Shown piece after piece: positions 27,428-37,344 of a stretch of DNA of 64,000 nucleotides. Position 1 is the first letter of the stretch, and each line of letters begins with the position of its first letter. Below the pieces are notes generated by a model. The model had not been told where the DNA came from and did no database searches. It saw only the letters and a program-made list of their open reading frames with translations. Source of the DNA: Endozoicomonas euniceicola. Lineage in GTDB: Bacteria > Pseudomonadota > Gammaproteobacteria > Pseudomonadales > Endozoicomonadaceae. The stretch lies in assembly GCF_025562755.1 (NCBI RefSeq), contig NZ_CP103300.1, positions 3,845,001 to 3,909,000 of the forward strand, in the 5' to 3' direction. The translations under genes were made by a program, and so were the position numbers.

Positions 27428-29860
27428 ATGGGCAAAAAAAATAACGCTCCAGTCTTTGTGTTTTCAAAAAAAATGTTGGCAGTGGTGTTTCTGCTGTGGC
27501 TGGCTGCCATGGTGGACAGCGCCCGTGGAGAATGGGTAACACCAGCTTCTGTACATCAGATCGGGACTGCTCATGTTGCTTCAAGGCTCTGGCTTCAGCA
27601 ACAACCCGTGCTTAAATCCGCTATGGATGAAAAAGTCGCGGTTTCAAAAAGATCGGCAACGGTGGTTATTCTGATAGAAGACGACGGTTTTAGTGTACTG
27701 ATCACTGAGCCGGCAGTCTTCACATGGCAGGATGCGTGCAATGCCACCACGCTTTCCGACATGACCCGGCATCTGCGCTGCCACGACCCCAATGCCCTGC
27801 TGACCGGGTTAAGAGCCACACTGCAGTTTAGTCACAGTGGGGAGTCTGTGCAGGTGACCGGGTTTGCGTCGGTTTTGCAGGTGCAGACCACCGGGGGAAC
27901 AGACCTGGCCATTGCTCCCTTTCAGAGTGATAGCCCGGGTCTGCCCGACCAGCAATATGAACAACAATACAGAGCCATTCTGGAGTACCTGTCCCGGCAA
28001 AGGAGAAAGTCTGAAGAGATAGACCGGCAAACAAGATGCTGGACAAACGCTATGTCAAGGTTAGCCCCTGAAAAACCGGACGAAGTGTTAAGGCAGGAGC
28101 AGAAAATAAAGGAGCTGCGAGCGCCCGTCAGGTTCCATTACTCACTGGCACACCGTTCGGCCCCGCAGGATGAAACGTTCTGGTTTTTTACGGACAAGAT
28201 GCAGGGAAGAGAAATTGTGCTGACTCCCGACAATAACCTTTCTGCCTGCACTCCTGTTTCCCTGCCATCGGGGAGCATGGCTGACCTGTCCAATGGTTCC
28301 AAAAGAAATCCTCCACCCGTTGATAAACCAGCAGCTACGAAGAGCAAAAAAAGAAAACTCAGCACCAGCACCAGCACCAGCACTAGTAATAGCGAGAGCC
28401 CGCAGAGTGTCACAAATCCGCAGACCGGGGGTTATCCCGTGATACCGGATATCCCCATAAAACAGGAAGAAAATGTCATTGAATTTGGTGAAAGAAAAGT
28501 CTTGACAAGTGCTGAACTGTTTATCATCAAGCCGGAAAGCGGTATTACCAGAAAACCGCCAGAACCGCCTTTCAAAACAAATTGCAAGATTCAGGGTGCC
28601 CCGGCATTCTGGAAACTTTTTACTAAGAAAAAGCGACAGCAACTGGAAAACAGGATATTGGAATATATTAATAAAACCAATGAAGAAAGAGTGGCGCACA
28701 TCGAAGGTCTGGTCAGAGAGGTGCGGTACGAGGCAAACGAGGGCGACCCTTACCAGGCTCTGGACGGGCAAAAGCATGTAGTAGCCGCCAAAAAACTGTC
28801 CAAGGGTACTGTACTGGGACATTACCGGGGCTCTCTCTGGTTGATAGATAAGAATGCCCCGTCTCCGGAATGTGGTACGTTAGACCAGCAAATATCCTAT
28901 TCCGTTAACTGTGACTACAAAGGAGAAGGAGAAGAAGCCACGGATGATTGTCAGGAAATGTACTGGCTTTCAGGTTATGACGACGGCAATATTTTTTCCT
29001 GCGTTAACGACTGTACCGTCACCAGCAATGCCGACGACAATACCGGTACTTTAGAGCCAAACGTCAGTTTCATTATTGTTTATATGGATGATTTCCCCGT
29101 GGTTATGGTCGTGACAACAGAGGATATCCCGGAGGGCAAAGGACTCTGGCTGAGCTATGGAAAACCTTACTGGGACTATAAAAACGAACCGGTTGTGGTG
29201 CCCGATGGTGATGACAATCATAGCGGAGCCGGGGCAAAAAACAAAAAATGTGCGTGTGATGTGTGTGGAAGGGTATTGGCTAGTTCTGGAAACCTGACAA
29301 GGCACAAGCGCATCCACACCGGAGAGAAGCCTTATAAGTGCAATGTGTGTCAAAAGGGATTTGCTGTTTCCGCAACCTTGGTAGCACACAGGCGCACCCA
29401 CACCGGAGAGAGGCCTTATGAGTGCGATGTGTGTCAAGAGGGATTTGCTTCCTCCAGTAACCTCGTAAGACACAAGCGCATTCACACCGGAGAGAAGCCT
29501 TATAAGTGCGATGTGTGTCAAAAAGGATTTGCTGTTTCCGGAAACTTAGCAAAACACAGGCTCATACACACAGGAGAGAAGCCTTATGAATGCGATGTGT
29601 GTCAAAAGGGATTTGCCTACTCCAGTGATCTTGTAAGGCACAAGCTCAGCCACACCGGAGAGAAGCCTTATGAGTGCGATAAGTGCCAAAAGAGATTTAC
29701 TGACTCGGGAAACTTAGCAGCACACAAACGAACCCACACCGGAGAGAGGCCTTATGAGTGCGATGTGTGTGAAAATAGATTTGCTCGCTCCAATAACCTC
29801 GCAAGGCACAAGCGCACCCAACATAAGGAATCCCTAACAGAACAACCGCCGCAGCAATAG
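27428..29860 (+). CDS. SZ12: SET/C2H2 zinc-finger protein, 7 fingers
   Basis: The product has 810 residues. It is the only copy with HQIGTAH near the mature N-terminus (others HQGGIAH or HQVGTAH). The signal end is SARG-EW and the Ser-Thr repeat has four units. The SET-like domain has LIDKNAPSPECG, with Lys for the more common Glu. Helices are SSGNLTR, VSATLVA, SSSNLVR, VSGNLAK, YSSDLVR, DSGNLAA and RSNNLAR. The first two are shared with SZ7 and SZ11. SSSNLVR, VSGNLAK and RSNNLAR are seen only here. The last finger is of the CENRF type, shared only with SZ1. The tail reads ESLTEQPPQQ rather than ESPTEQPPQQ. Confidence 0.9.
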   Translation: MGKKNNAPVFVFSKKMLAVVFLLWLAAMVDSARGEWVTPASVHQIGTAHVASRLWLQQQPVLKSAMDEKVAVSKRSATVVILIEDDGFSVLITEPAVFTWQDACNATTLSDMTRHLRCHDPNALLTGLRATLQFSHSGESVQVTGFASVLQVQTTGGTDLAIAPFQSDSPGLPDQQYEQQYRAILEYLSRQRRKSEEIDRQTRCWTNAMSRLAPEKPDEVLRQEQKIKELRAPVRFHYSLAHRSAPQDETFWFFTDKMQGREIVLTPDNNLSACTPVSLPSGSMADLSNGSKRNPPPVDKPAATKSKKRKLSTSTSTSTSNSESPQSVTNPQTGGYPVIPDIPIKQEENVIEFGERKVLTSAELFIIKPESGITRKPPEPPFKTNCKIQGAPAFWKLFTKKKRQQLENRILEYINKTNEERVAHIEGLVREVRYEANEGDPYQALDGQKHVVAAKKLSKGTVLGHYRGSLWLIDKNAPSPECGTLDQQISYSVNCDYKGEGEEATDDCQEMYWLSGYDDGNIFSCVNDCTVTSNADDNTGTLEPNVSFIIVYMDDFPVVMVVTTEDIPEGKGLWLSYGKPYWDYKNEPVVVPDGDDNHSGAGAKNKKCACDVCGRVLASSGNLTRHKRIHTGEKPYKCNVCQKGFAVSATLVAHRRTHTGERPYECDVCQEGFASSSNLVRHKRIHTGEKPYKCDVCQKGFAVSGNLAKHRLIHTGEKPYECDVCQKGFAYSSDLVRHKLSHTGEKPYECDKCQKRFTDSGNLAAHKRTHTGERPYECDVCENRFARSNNLARHKRTQHKESLTEQPPQQ

Positions 29861-29910
29861 TCTACACTCCCGCCAAAATCACCCAATAGCCCAATTCTAC
29901 GGACTCCACA

Positions 29911-32499
29911 ATGGGCAAAAAAAATAACGCTTCAGTCTTTGTGCTTTCAAAAAAAATGTTGGCAGTGGTGTTTCTGCTGTGGCTGGCTGTCATGGTGGAC
30001 AGCGCCCGTGGAGAATGGGTAACACCAGCTTCTGTACATCAGGGCGGGATTGCCCATGTTGCTTCAAGGCTCTGGCTTCAGCAACAACCCGTGCTTAAAT
30101 CCGCTATGGATGAAAAAGTCGCGGTTTCAAAAAGATCGGCAGCGGTGGTTATCCTGGTAGAAGACGACGGTTTTAGTGTACTGACCACTGAGCCGGCAGT
30201 CTTCACATGGCAGGATGCGTGCAATGCCACCACACTTTCCAACATGACCCGGCATCTGCGCTGCCACGACCCCAGTGCTTTGCTGACCGGGTTAAGAGCC
30301 ACACTGCAGTTTAGTCACAGTGGGGAGTCTGTGCAGGTGACCGGGTTTGCGTCGGTTTTGCAGGTGCAGACCACCGGGGGAACAGACCTGGCCATTGCTC
30401 CTTTTCAGAGTGATAGCCCGGGTCTGCCCGACCAGCAATATGAACAACAATACAGAGCCATTCTGGAGTACCTGTCCCGGCAAAGGAGAAAGTCTGAAGA
30501 GATAGACCGGCGAACAAGATGCTGGACAAACGCCATGTCAAGGTTAGCCCCTGAAAAACCGGACGAAGTGTTAAGGCAGGAGCAGAAAATAAAGGAGCAG
30601 CGAGCGCCCGTCAGGTTCCATTACTCACTGGCACACCGTTCGGCTCCGCAGGATGAAACGTTCTGGTTTTTTACGGACAAGATGGAGGGAAGAAAAGTTG
30701 TGCTGACTCCCGACAATAACCTTTCTGCCTGCACTCCTGTTTCCCTGCCATCGGGGAGCATGGCTGACCTGTCCAATGGTTCCAAAAGAAATCCTCCACC
30801 CGTTGATAAACCAGCAGCTACGAAGAGCAAAAAAAGAAAACTCAGCACCAGCACCAGCACCAGTAATAGCGAGAGCCCGCAGAGTGTCACAAATCCGCAG
30901 ACCGGGGGTTATCCCGTGATACCGGATATCCCCATAAAACAGGAAGAAAATGTCATTGAATTTGGTGAAAGAAAAGTCTTGACAAGTGCTGAACTGTTTA
31001 TCATCAAGCCGGAAAGCGGTATTACCAGAAAACCGCCAGAACCGCCTTTCAAAACAAATTGCAAGATTCAGGGTGCCCCGGCATTCTGGAAACTTATTAC
31101 TAAGAAAAAGCGACAGCAACTGAAAAACAAAATATTGGAATATATTAATAAAACCAATGAAGAAAGAGAGGCGCACATCGAAGGCCTGGTCAGAGAGGTG
31201 CGGTACGAGGCAAACGAGGGTGACCCTTATCAGGCTCTGGACGGGCAAAGGCATGTAGTAGCCGCCAAAAAACTGTCCAAGGGTATTGTACTGGGACATT
31301 ACCGGGGCTCTCTCTGGTTGATAGATGAGAATGCCCCGTCTCCGGAGTGTGGTACGTTAGACCAGCAAATATCCTATTCCGTTAACTGTGACTACAAAGG
31401 AGAAGAAGCCACGGATGATTGTCAGGAAATGTACTGGCTTTCAGGTTATGACGACGGCAATATTTTTTCCTGCGTTAACGACTGTACCGTCACCAGTAAT
31501 GCTGACCACGATACCGCTACTGTAGAGCCAAACGTCAGGTTCATCACTGTTTATATGGATGATTTCCCCGTGGTTTTGGTAGTGACAACGAAGTTTATCC
31601 CGGAGGGCAAAGGACTCTGGCTGAGCTATGGAGAACCTTACTGGGACTATAAAAACAAACCGGTTGTGGTGTCCGACGGTGATGACGGTCATAGCGGAGC
31701 CGGGGCAAAAAACAAAAAATGTGCGTATGATGTGTGTGGAAGGGAGCTTGCTAATTCTGGAAGTCTCACAAGACACAAGCTCACCCACACAGGAGAGAAG
31801 TCTCATGAGTGCGATGTGTGTGGAAAGAAGTTTGCTCGTTCCGGAACTCTCACAAGACACAAGTTCTGCCACACCGGGAAGAAGCCTTATAAGTGCGATG
31901 TGTGTAAAAAGAGATTTATTCAACCCAATCACCTCATAGTACACAAACGCACTCACACCGGGGAGAGGCCTTATGAGTGCGATGTGTGTCAAAAGAGATT
32001 TGTTAACTCCGGAAACTTGGCAGCACACAGGCTCAGACACACCGGGGAAAAGCCTCATGAGTGCGATCTGTGTCAAAAGAGATTTGCCTGCTCCAGTAAC
32101 TTCGTAAGACACAGGCGCACCCACACCGGAGATAAGCCTTATAAGTGCGATGTGTGTCCAAAGAGATTTGCAGCTTCCGGAGACTTGACAAAACACAGGC
32201 GCCACCACACAGGAGAGAGGCCTTATGAGTGCGATGTGTGTCAAAAGAGATTTGTTTGCTCCAGTAACTTAGTAAGACACAAGCGCACCCACACCGGAGA
32301 TAAGCCTTATGAGTGCGATAAGTGCCAAAAGAGATTTACTGACTCCGGAAACTTAGCAACACACAGGCGTAGCCACACCGGGGAGAAGCCTTATGAGTGC
32401 GATAAGTGCCAAAAGAGATTTTCTCGACTCGCACACCTCGTAAGTCACAAGCGCATCCAACACAAGAACCTTCCAACAGAGCAACCGCCACAGCAATAG
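29911..32499 (+). CDS. SZ13: SET/C2H2 zinc-finger protein, 9 fingers, first finger damaged
   Basis: The product has 862 residues. In finger 1 the first zinc ligand is lost: the motif reads CAYDVC where related copies have CACDVC, so Tyr replaces Cys and the finger probably cannot bind zinc. The next eight fingers are complete, with helices RSGTLTR, QPNHLIV, NSGNLAA, CSSNFVR, ASGDLTK, CSSNLVR, DSGNLAT and RLAHLVS. Finger 2 has the linker TGKKP. The SET-like domain carries several private changes (KGIVLGHY, EPNVRFITVYMDDFPVVLVV) with TTKFIPEGKG, and the linker before it reads KLITKKKRQQLKNKIL. The signal end is SARG-EW. Four changes within a short part of the SET-like domain suggest relaxed selection on this copy. 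Confidence 0.9.
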   Translation: MGKKNNASVFVLSKKMLAVVFLLWLAVMVDSARGEWVTPASVHQGGIAHVASRLWLQQQPVLKSAMDEKVAVSKRSAAVVILVEDDGFSVLTTEPAVFTWQDACNATTLSNMTRHLRCHDPSALLTGLRATLQFSHSGESVQVTGFASVLQVQTTGGTDLAIAPFQSDSPGLPDQQYEQQYRAILEYLSRQRRKSEEIDRRTRCWTNAMSRLAPEKPDEVLRQEQKIKEQRAPVRFHYSLAHRSAPQDETFWFFTDKMEGRKVVLTPDNNLSACTPVSLPSGSMADLSNGSKRNPPPVDKPAATKSKKRKLSTSTSTSNSESPQSVTNPQTGGYPVIPDIPIKQEENVIEFGERKVLTSAELFIIKPESGITRKPPEPPFKTNCKIQGAPAFWKLITKKKRQQLKNKILEYINKTNEEREAHIEGLVREVRYEANEGDPYQALDGQRHVVAAKKLSKGIVLGHYRGSLWLIDENAPSPECGTLDQQISYSVNCDYKGEEATDDCQEMYWLSGYDDGNIFSCVNDCTVTSNADHDTATVEPNVRFITVYMDDFPVVLVVTTKFIPEGKGLWLSYGEPYWDYKNKPVVVSDGDDGHSGAGAKNKKCAYDVCGRELANSGSLTRHKLTHTGEKSHECDVCGKKFARSGTLTRHKFCHTGKKPYKCDVCKKRFIQPNHLIVHKRTHTGERPYECDVCQKRFVNSGNLAAHRLRHTGEKPHECDLCQKRFACSSNFVRHRRTHTGDKPYKCDVCPKRFAASGDLTKHRRHHTGERPYECDVCQKRFVCSSNLVRHKRTHTGDKPYECDKCQKRFTDSGNLATHRRSHTGEKPYECDKCQKRFSRLAHLVSHKRIQHKNLPTEQPPQQ

Positions 32500-32549
32500 T
32501 CTACACTCCCGCCAAAATCACCCAATAGCCCAATTCTACGGACACTACA

Positions 32550-34811
32550 ATGGGCAAAAAAAATAACGCTTCAGTCTTTGTGTTTTCAAAAAAAATGCTG
32601 GCAGTGGTGTTGCTGCTGTGGCTGGCTGTCATTGTGGGCAGCGTCCGTGGAGAATGGGTAACACCAGCTTCTGTACATCAGGGCGGGATTGCCCATGTTG
32701 CTTCAAGGCTCTGGCTTCAGCAACAACCCGTGCTTAAATCCGCTATGGATGAAAAAGTTGCGGTTTCAAAAAGATCGGCAGCGGTGGTTATTCTGGTAGA
32801 AGACGACGGTTTTAGTGTACTGGCCACTGAGCCGGCAGTCTTCACATGGCAGGATGCGTGCAATGCCACCACACTTTCCAACATGACCCGGCATCTGCGC
32901 TGCCACGACCCCAGTGCTTTGCTGACCGGGTTAAGAGCCACACTGCAGTTTAGTCACAGTGGGGAGTCTGTGCAGGTGACCGGGTTTGCGTCGGTTTTGC
33001 AGGTGCAGACCACTGGGGGAACAGACCTGGCCATTGCTCCCTTTCAGAGTGATAGCCCGGGTCTGCCCGACCAGCAGCATGAACAACAATACAGAGCCAT
33101 TCTGGAGTACCTGTCCCGGCAAAGGAGAAAGTCTGAAGGGATAGACCGGCGAACAAGATGCTGGACAAACGCTATGTCAAGGTTAGCCCCTGAAAAACCG
33201 GACGAAGTGTTAAGGCAGGAGCAGAAAATAAAGGAGCAGCGAGCGCCTGTCAGGTTCCATTACTCACTGGCACACCGTTCGGCCCCGCAGTATGAAACGT
33301 TCTGGTTTTTTACGGACAAGATGGAGGGAAGAAAAGTTGTGTTGACTCCCGACAATAACCTTTCTGCCTGCACTCCTGTTTCCCTGCCATCGGGGAGCAT
33401 GGTTGACCTGTCCAATGGTTCCAAAAGAAATCCTCCGCCCGTTGATAAACCAGCAGCTACGAAGAGCAAAAAAAGAAAACTCAGCACCAGCACCAGCACC
33501 AGCACCAGTAATAGCGAGAGCCCGCAGAGTGTCACAAATCCGCAGACCGGGGGTTATCCCGTGATACCGGATATCCCCATAAAACAGGAAGAAAATGTCA
33601 TTGAATTTGGTGAAAGAAAAGTCTTGACAAGTGCTGAACTGTTTATCATCAAGCCGGAAAGCGGTATTACCAGAAAACCGCCAGAACCGCCTTTCAAAAC
33701 AAATTGCAAGATTCAGGGTGCCCCGGCATTCTGGAAACTTTTTACAAAGAAAAAGCGACAGCAACTGGAAAACAGGATATTGGAATATATTAATAAAACC
33801 AATGAAGAAAGAGTGGCGCACATCGAAGGTCTGGTCAGAGAGGTGCGGTACGAGGCAAACGAGGGCGACCCTTACCAGGCTCTGGACGGGCAAAAGCATG
33901 TAGTAGCCGCCAAGAAACTGTCCAAGGGTACTGTACTGGGACATTACCGGGGCTCTCTCTGGTTGATAGATGAGAATGCCCCGTCTCCTGAGTGTGGTAC
34001 GTTAGACCAGCAAATATCCTATTCCGTTAACTGTGACTATAAAGGAGGAGAAGAAGCCACGGATGATTGTCAGGAAATGTACTGGCTTTCAGGTTATGAC
34101 GACGGCAATATTTTTTCCTGCGTTAACGACTGTACCGTCACCAGCAATGCCGACGACAATACCGGTACTTTAGAGCCAAACGTCAGTTTCATTATTGTTT
34201 ATATGGATGATTTCCCCGTGGTTATGGTCGTGACAACAGAGGATATCCCGGAGGGCAAAGGACTCTGGCTGAGCTATGGAGAACCTTACTGGGACTATAA
34301 AAACGAACCGGTTGTGGTGCCTGACGGTGATGACGATCATAGCGGAGCCGGGGCAAAAAACAAAAAACACGTGTGTGATGTGTGTGGAAAGAGGTTTGCT
34401 CTTTCCGGAGACCTCGTAAGACACAAGCGCACCCACACCGGAGAGAAGCCTTATGAGTGCGATGTGTGTCAAAAGAGATTTTCTCTACTCAATCACCTCA
34501 TAGTACACAAACGCACTCACACCGGGGAGAAGCCTTATGAGTGCGATGTGTGTCCAAAGAGATTTGCAGCTTCCGGAGACTTGACAAAACACAGGCGCCA
34601 CCACACAGGAGAGAGGCCTTATGAGTGCGATGTGTGTCAAAAGAGATTTGCTTGCTCCAGTAACTTCGTAAGACACAAGCGCACCCATACCGGAGATAAG
34701 CCTTATGAGTGCGATAAGTGCCAAAAAAGATTTTCTCAACTCGCACACCTCGTAAGTCACAAGCGCACCCAACACAAGAACCTTCCAACAGAGCAACCGC
34801 CACAGCAATAG
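32550..34811 (+). CDS. SZ14: SET/C2H2 zinc-finger protein, 5 fingers
   Basis: The 753-residue product has the signal peptide form LAVVLLLWLAVIVGSVRG-EW, shared with SZ8, SZ15 and SZ16. Helices are LSGDLVR, LLNHLIV, ASGDLTK, CSSNFVR and QLAHLVS. Finger 3 is of the CPKRF type. All five fingers recur elsewhere, but this order is unique. The acidic loop reads YKGGEEATDDC, an intermediate length found only here. Private changes are DQQHEQQ and PQYETFW. The intact five-finger copy supports the read-through length predicted for SZ6. Confidence 0.9.
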   Translation: MGKKNNASVFVFSKKMLAVVLLLWLAVIVGSVRGEWVTPASVHQGGIAHVASRLWLQQQPVLKSAMDEKVAVSKRSAAVVILVEDDGFSVLATEPAVFTWQDACNATTLSNMTRHLRCHDPSALLTGLRATLQFSHSGESVQVTGFASVLQVQTTGGTDLAIAPFQSDSPGLPDQQHEQQYRAILEYLSRQRRKSEGIDRRTRCWTNAMSRLAPEKPDEVLRQEQKIKEQRAPVRFHYSLAHRSAPQYETFWFFTDKMEGRKVVLTPDNNLSACTPVSLPSGSMVDLSNGSKRNPPPVDKPAATKSKKRKLSTSTSTSTSNSESPQSVTNPQTGGYPVIPDIPIKQEENVIEFGERKVLTSAELFIIKPESGITRKPPEPPFKTNCKIQGAPAFWKLFTKKKRQQLENRILEYINKTNEERVAHIEGLVREVRYEANEGDPYQALDGQKHVVAAKKLSKGTVLGHYRGSLWLIDENAPSPECGTLDQQISYSVNCDYKGGEEATDDCQEMYWLSGYDDGNIFSCVNDCTVTSNADDNTGTLEPNVSFIIVYMDDFPVVMVVTTEDIPEGKGLWLSYGEPYWDYKNEPVVVPDGDDDHSGAGAKNKKHVCDVCGKRFALSGDLVRHKRTHTGEKPYECDVCQKRFSLLNHLIVHKRTHTGEKPYECDVCPKRFAASGDLTKHRRHHTGERPYECDVCQKRFACSSNFVRHKRTHTGDKPYECDKCQKRFSQLAHLVSHKRTQHKNLPTEQPPQQ

Positions 34812-34861
34812 TCTACACTCCCGCCAAAATCACCCAATAGCCCAATTCTACGGACTCCACA

Positions 34862-37294
34862 ATGGGCAAAAAAAATAACGCTTCAGTCTTTGTGTTTTCA
34901 AAAAAAATGCTGGCAGTGGTGTTGCTGCTGTGGCTGGCTGTCATTGTGGGCAGCGTCCGTGGAGAATGGGTAACACCAGCTTCTGTACATCAGGGCGGGA
35001 TTGCCCATGTTGCTTCAAGGCTCTGTCTTCAGCAACAACCCGTGCTTAAATCCGCTATGGATGAAAAAGTCGCGGTTTCAAAAAGATCGGCAGCGGTGGT
35101 TATCCTGGTAGAAGACGACGGTTTTAGTGTACTGGCCACTGAGCCGGCAGTCTTCACATGGCAGGATGCGTGCAATGCCACCACACTTTCCAACATGACC
35201 CGGCATCTGCGCTGCCACGATCCCAGTGCTTTGCTGACCGGGTTAAGAGCCACACTGCAGTTTAGTCACAGTGGGGAGTCTGTGCAGGTGACCGGGTTTG
35301 CGTCGGTTTTGCAGGTGCAGACCACCGGGGGAACAGACCTGGCCATTGCTCCCTTTCAGAGTGATAGCCCGGGTCTGCCCGACCAGCAATATGAACAACA
35401 ATACAGAGCCATTCTGGAGTACCTGTCCCGGCAAAGGAGAAAGTCTGAAGGGATAGACCGGCGAACAAGATGCTGGACAAACGCCATGTCAAGATTAGCC
35501 CCTGAAAAACCGGACGAAGTGTTAAGGCAGGAGCAGAAAATAAAGGAGCAGCGAGCGCCTGTCAGGTTCCATTACTCACTGGCACACCGTTCGGCCCCGC
35601 AGGATGAAACGTTCTGGTTTTTTACGGACAAGATGGAGGGAAGAAAAGTTGTGCTGACTCCCGACAATAACCTTTCTGCCTGCACTCCTGTTTCCCTGCC
35701 ATCGGGGAGCATGGTTGACCTGTCCAATGGTTCCAAAAGAAATCCTCCACCCGTTGATAAACCAGCAGCTACGAAGAGCAAAAAAAGAAAACTCAGCACC
35801 AGCACCAGCACCAGCACCAGTAATAGCGAGAGCCCGCAGAGTGTCACAAATCCGCAGACCGAGGGTTATCCCGTGATACCGGATATCCTCATAAAACAGG
35901 AAGAAAATGTCATTGAATTTGGTGAAAGAAAAGTCTTGACAAGTGCTGAACTGTTTATCATCAAGCCGGAAAGCGGTATTACCAGAAAACCGCCAGAACC
36001 GCCTTTCAAAACAAATTGCAAGATTCTGGGTGCCCCTGCATTCTGGAAACTTTTTACTAAGAAAAAGCGACAGCAACAGGAAAACAGGATATTGGAATAT
36101 ATTAATAAAACCAATGAAGAAAGAGAGGCGCACATCGAAGGTCTGGTTAGAGAGGTGCGGTACGAGGCAAACGAGGGCGACCCTTACCAGGCTCTGGACG
36201 GGCAAAGACATGTGGTAGCCGCCAAAAAACTGTCCAAGGGTACTGTACTGGGACATTACCGGGGCTCTCTCTGGTTGATAGATAAGAATGCCCCGTCTCC
36301 GGAGTGTGGTACGTTAGACCAGCAAATATCCTATTCCGTTAACTGTGACTACAAAGAAGAAGGAGAAGAAGCCACGGATGATTGTCAGGAAATGTACTGG
36401 CTTTCAGGTTATGACGACGGCAATATTTTTTCCTGTGTTAACGACTGTACCGTCACCAGCAATGCCGACGACAATACCGGTACTTTAGAGCCAAACGTCA
36501 GTTTCATTATTGTTTATATGGATGATTTCCCCGTGGTTATGGTCGTGACAACAAAGGATATCCCGGAGGGCAAAGGACTCTGGCTGAGCTATGGAGAACC
36601 TTACTGGGACTATAAAAACGAACCGGTTGTGGTGCCCGATGGTGATGACAATCATAGCGGAGCCGGGGCAAAAAACAAAAAATGTGCGTGTGATGTGTGT
36701 GGAAGGGTATTGGCTAGTTCTGGAAACCTGACAAGGCACAAGCGCATCCACACCGGAGAGAAGCCTTATAAGTGCGATGTGTGTCAAAAGGGATTTGCTG
36801 TTTCCGAAACCTTGGTAACACACAGGCGCACCCACACAGGGGAGAAGCCTTATGAGTGCGATGTGTGTGGAAAGGGATTTACTCAGACCGGAGAGCTCGT
36901 AAGACACAAACGCATTCACACAGGGGAAAAGCCTTATGGGTGCGATGTGTGTAAAAAAAGATTTAATCAACTCAATAACCTCATAGTACACAAACGCACT
37001 CACACCGGGGAGAAGCCTTATGAGTGCGATAAGTGCCAAAAGAGATTTGCTCGATCCGGAGACCTCGTAAAACACAAACGCAGCCACACAGGGGAGAGGC
37101 CTTATGAGTGCGATAAGTGCCAAAAGAGATTTATTCAATCCGGAGACCTCATAAGACACAAACGCACCCACACCGGAGAGAAGCCTTATGAGTGCGATAA
37201 GTGCCAAAAGAGATTTTTTCAACTCGCACACCTCGTAAGTCACAAGCGCATCCAACACAAGAACCTTCCAACAGAGCAACCGCCACAGCAATAG
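34862..37294 (+). CDS. SZ15: SET/C2H2 zinc-finger protein, 7 fingers
   Basis: The product has 810 residues and a signal end SVRG-EW, and it follows SZ14 with a near-identical N-terminal region (also LCLQQQP as in SZ4 and SZ16). Helices are SSGNLTR, VSETLVT, QTGELVR, QLNNLIV, RSGDLVK, QSGDLIR and QLAHLVS. VSETLVT, QTGELVR, QLNNLIV and RSGDLVK each differ by one to three residues from a helix in another copy (VSATLVA, QTGDLVR, QLNCLKI, HSGDLVR), so point change of contact residues acts as well as module shuffling. QTGELVR/QLNNLIV correspond to the QTGDLVR/QLNCLKI pair of SZ1. Private body changes are RQQQENRIL and TTKDIPEGKG. Confidence 0.9.
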   Translation: MGKKNNASVFVFSKKMLAVVLLLWLAVIVGSVRGEWVTPASVHQGGIAHVASRLCLQQQPVLKSAMDEKVAVSKRSAAVVILVEDDGFSVLATEPAVFTWQDACNATTLSNMTRHLRCHDPSALLTGLRATLQFSHSGESVQVTGFASVLQVQTTGGTDLAIAPFQSDSPGLPDQQYEQQYRAILEYLSRQRRKSEGIDRRTRCWTNAMSRLAPEKPDEVLRQEQKIKEQRAPVRFHYSLAHRSAPQDETFWFFTDKMEGRKVVLTPDNNLSACTPVSLPSGSMVDLSNGSKRNPPPVDKPAATKSKKRKLSTSTSTSTSNSESPQSVTNPQTEGYPVIPDILIKQEENVIEFGERKVLTSAELFIIKPESGITRKPPEPPFKTNCKILGAPAFWKLFTKKKRQQQENRILEYINKTNEEREAHIEGLVREVRYEANEGDPYQALDGQRHVVAAKKLSKGTVLGHYRGSLWLIDKNAPSPECGTLDQQISYSVNCDYKEEGEEATDDCQEMYWLSGYDDGNIFSCVNDCTVTSNADDNTGTLEPNVSFIIVYMDDFPVVMVVTTKDIPEGKGLWLSYGEPYWDYKNEPVVVPDGDDNHSGAGAKNKKCACDVCGRVLASSGNLTRHKRIHTGEKPYKCDVCQKGFAVSETLVTHRRTHTGEKPYECDVCGKGFTQTGELVRHKRIHTGEKPYGCDVCKKRFNQLNNLIVHKRTHTGEKPYECDKCQKRFARSGDLVKHKRSHTGERPYECDKCQKRFIQSGDLIRHKRTHTGEKPYECDKCQKRFFQLAHLVSHKRIQHKNLPTEQPPQQ

Positions 37295-37344
37295 TCTACA
37301 CTCCCGCCAAAATCACCCAATAGCCCAATTCTACGGACTCCACA

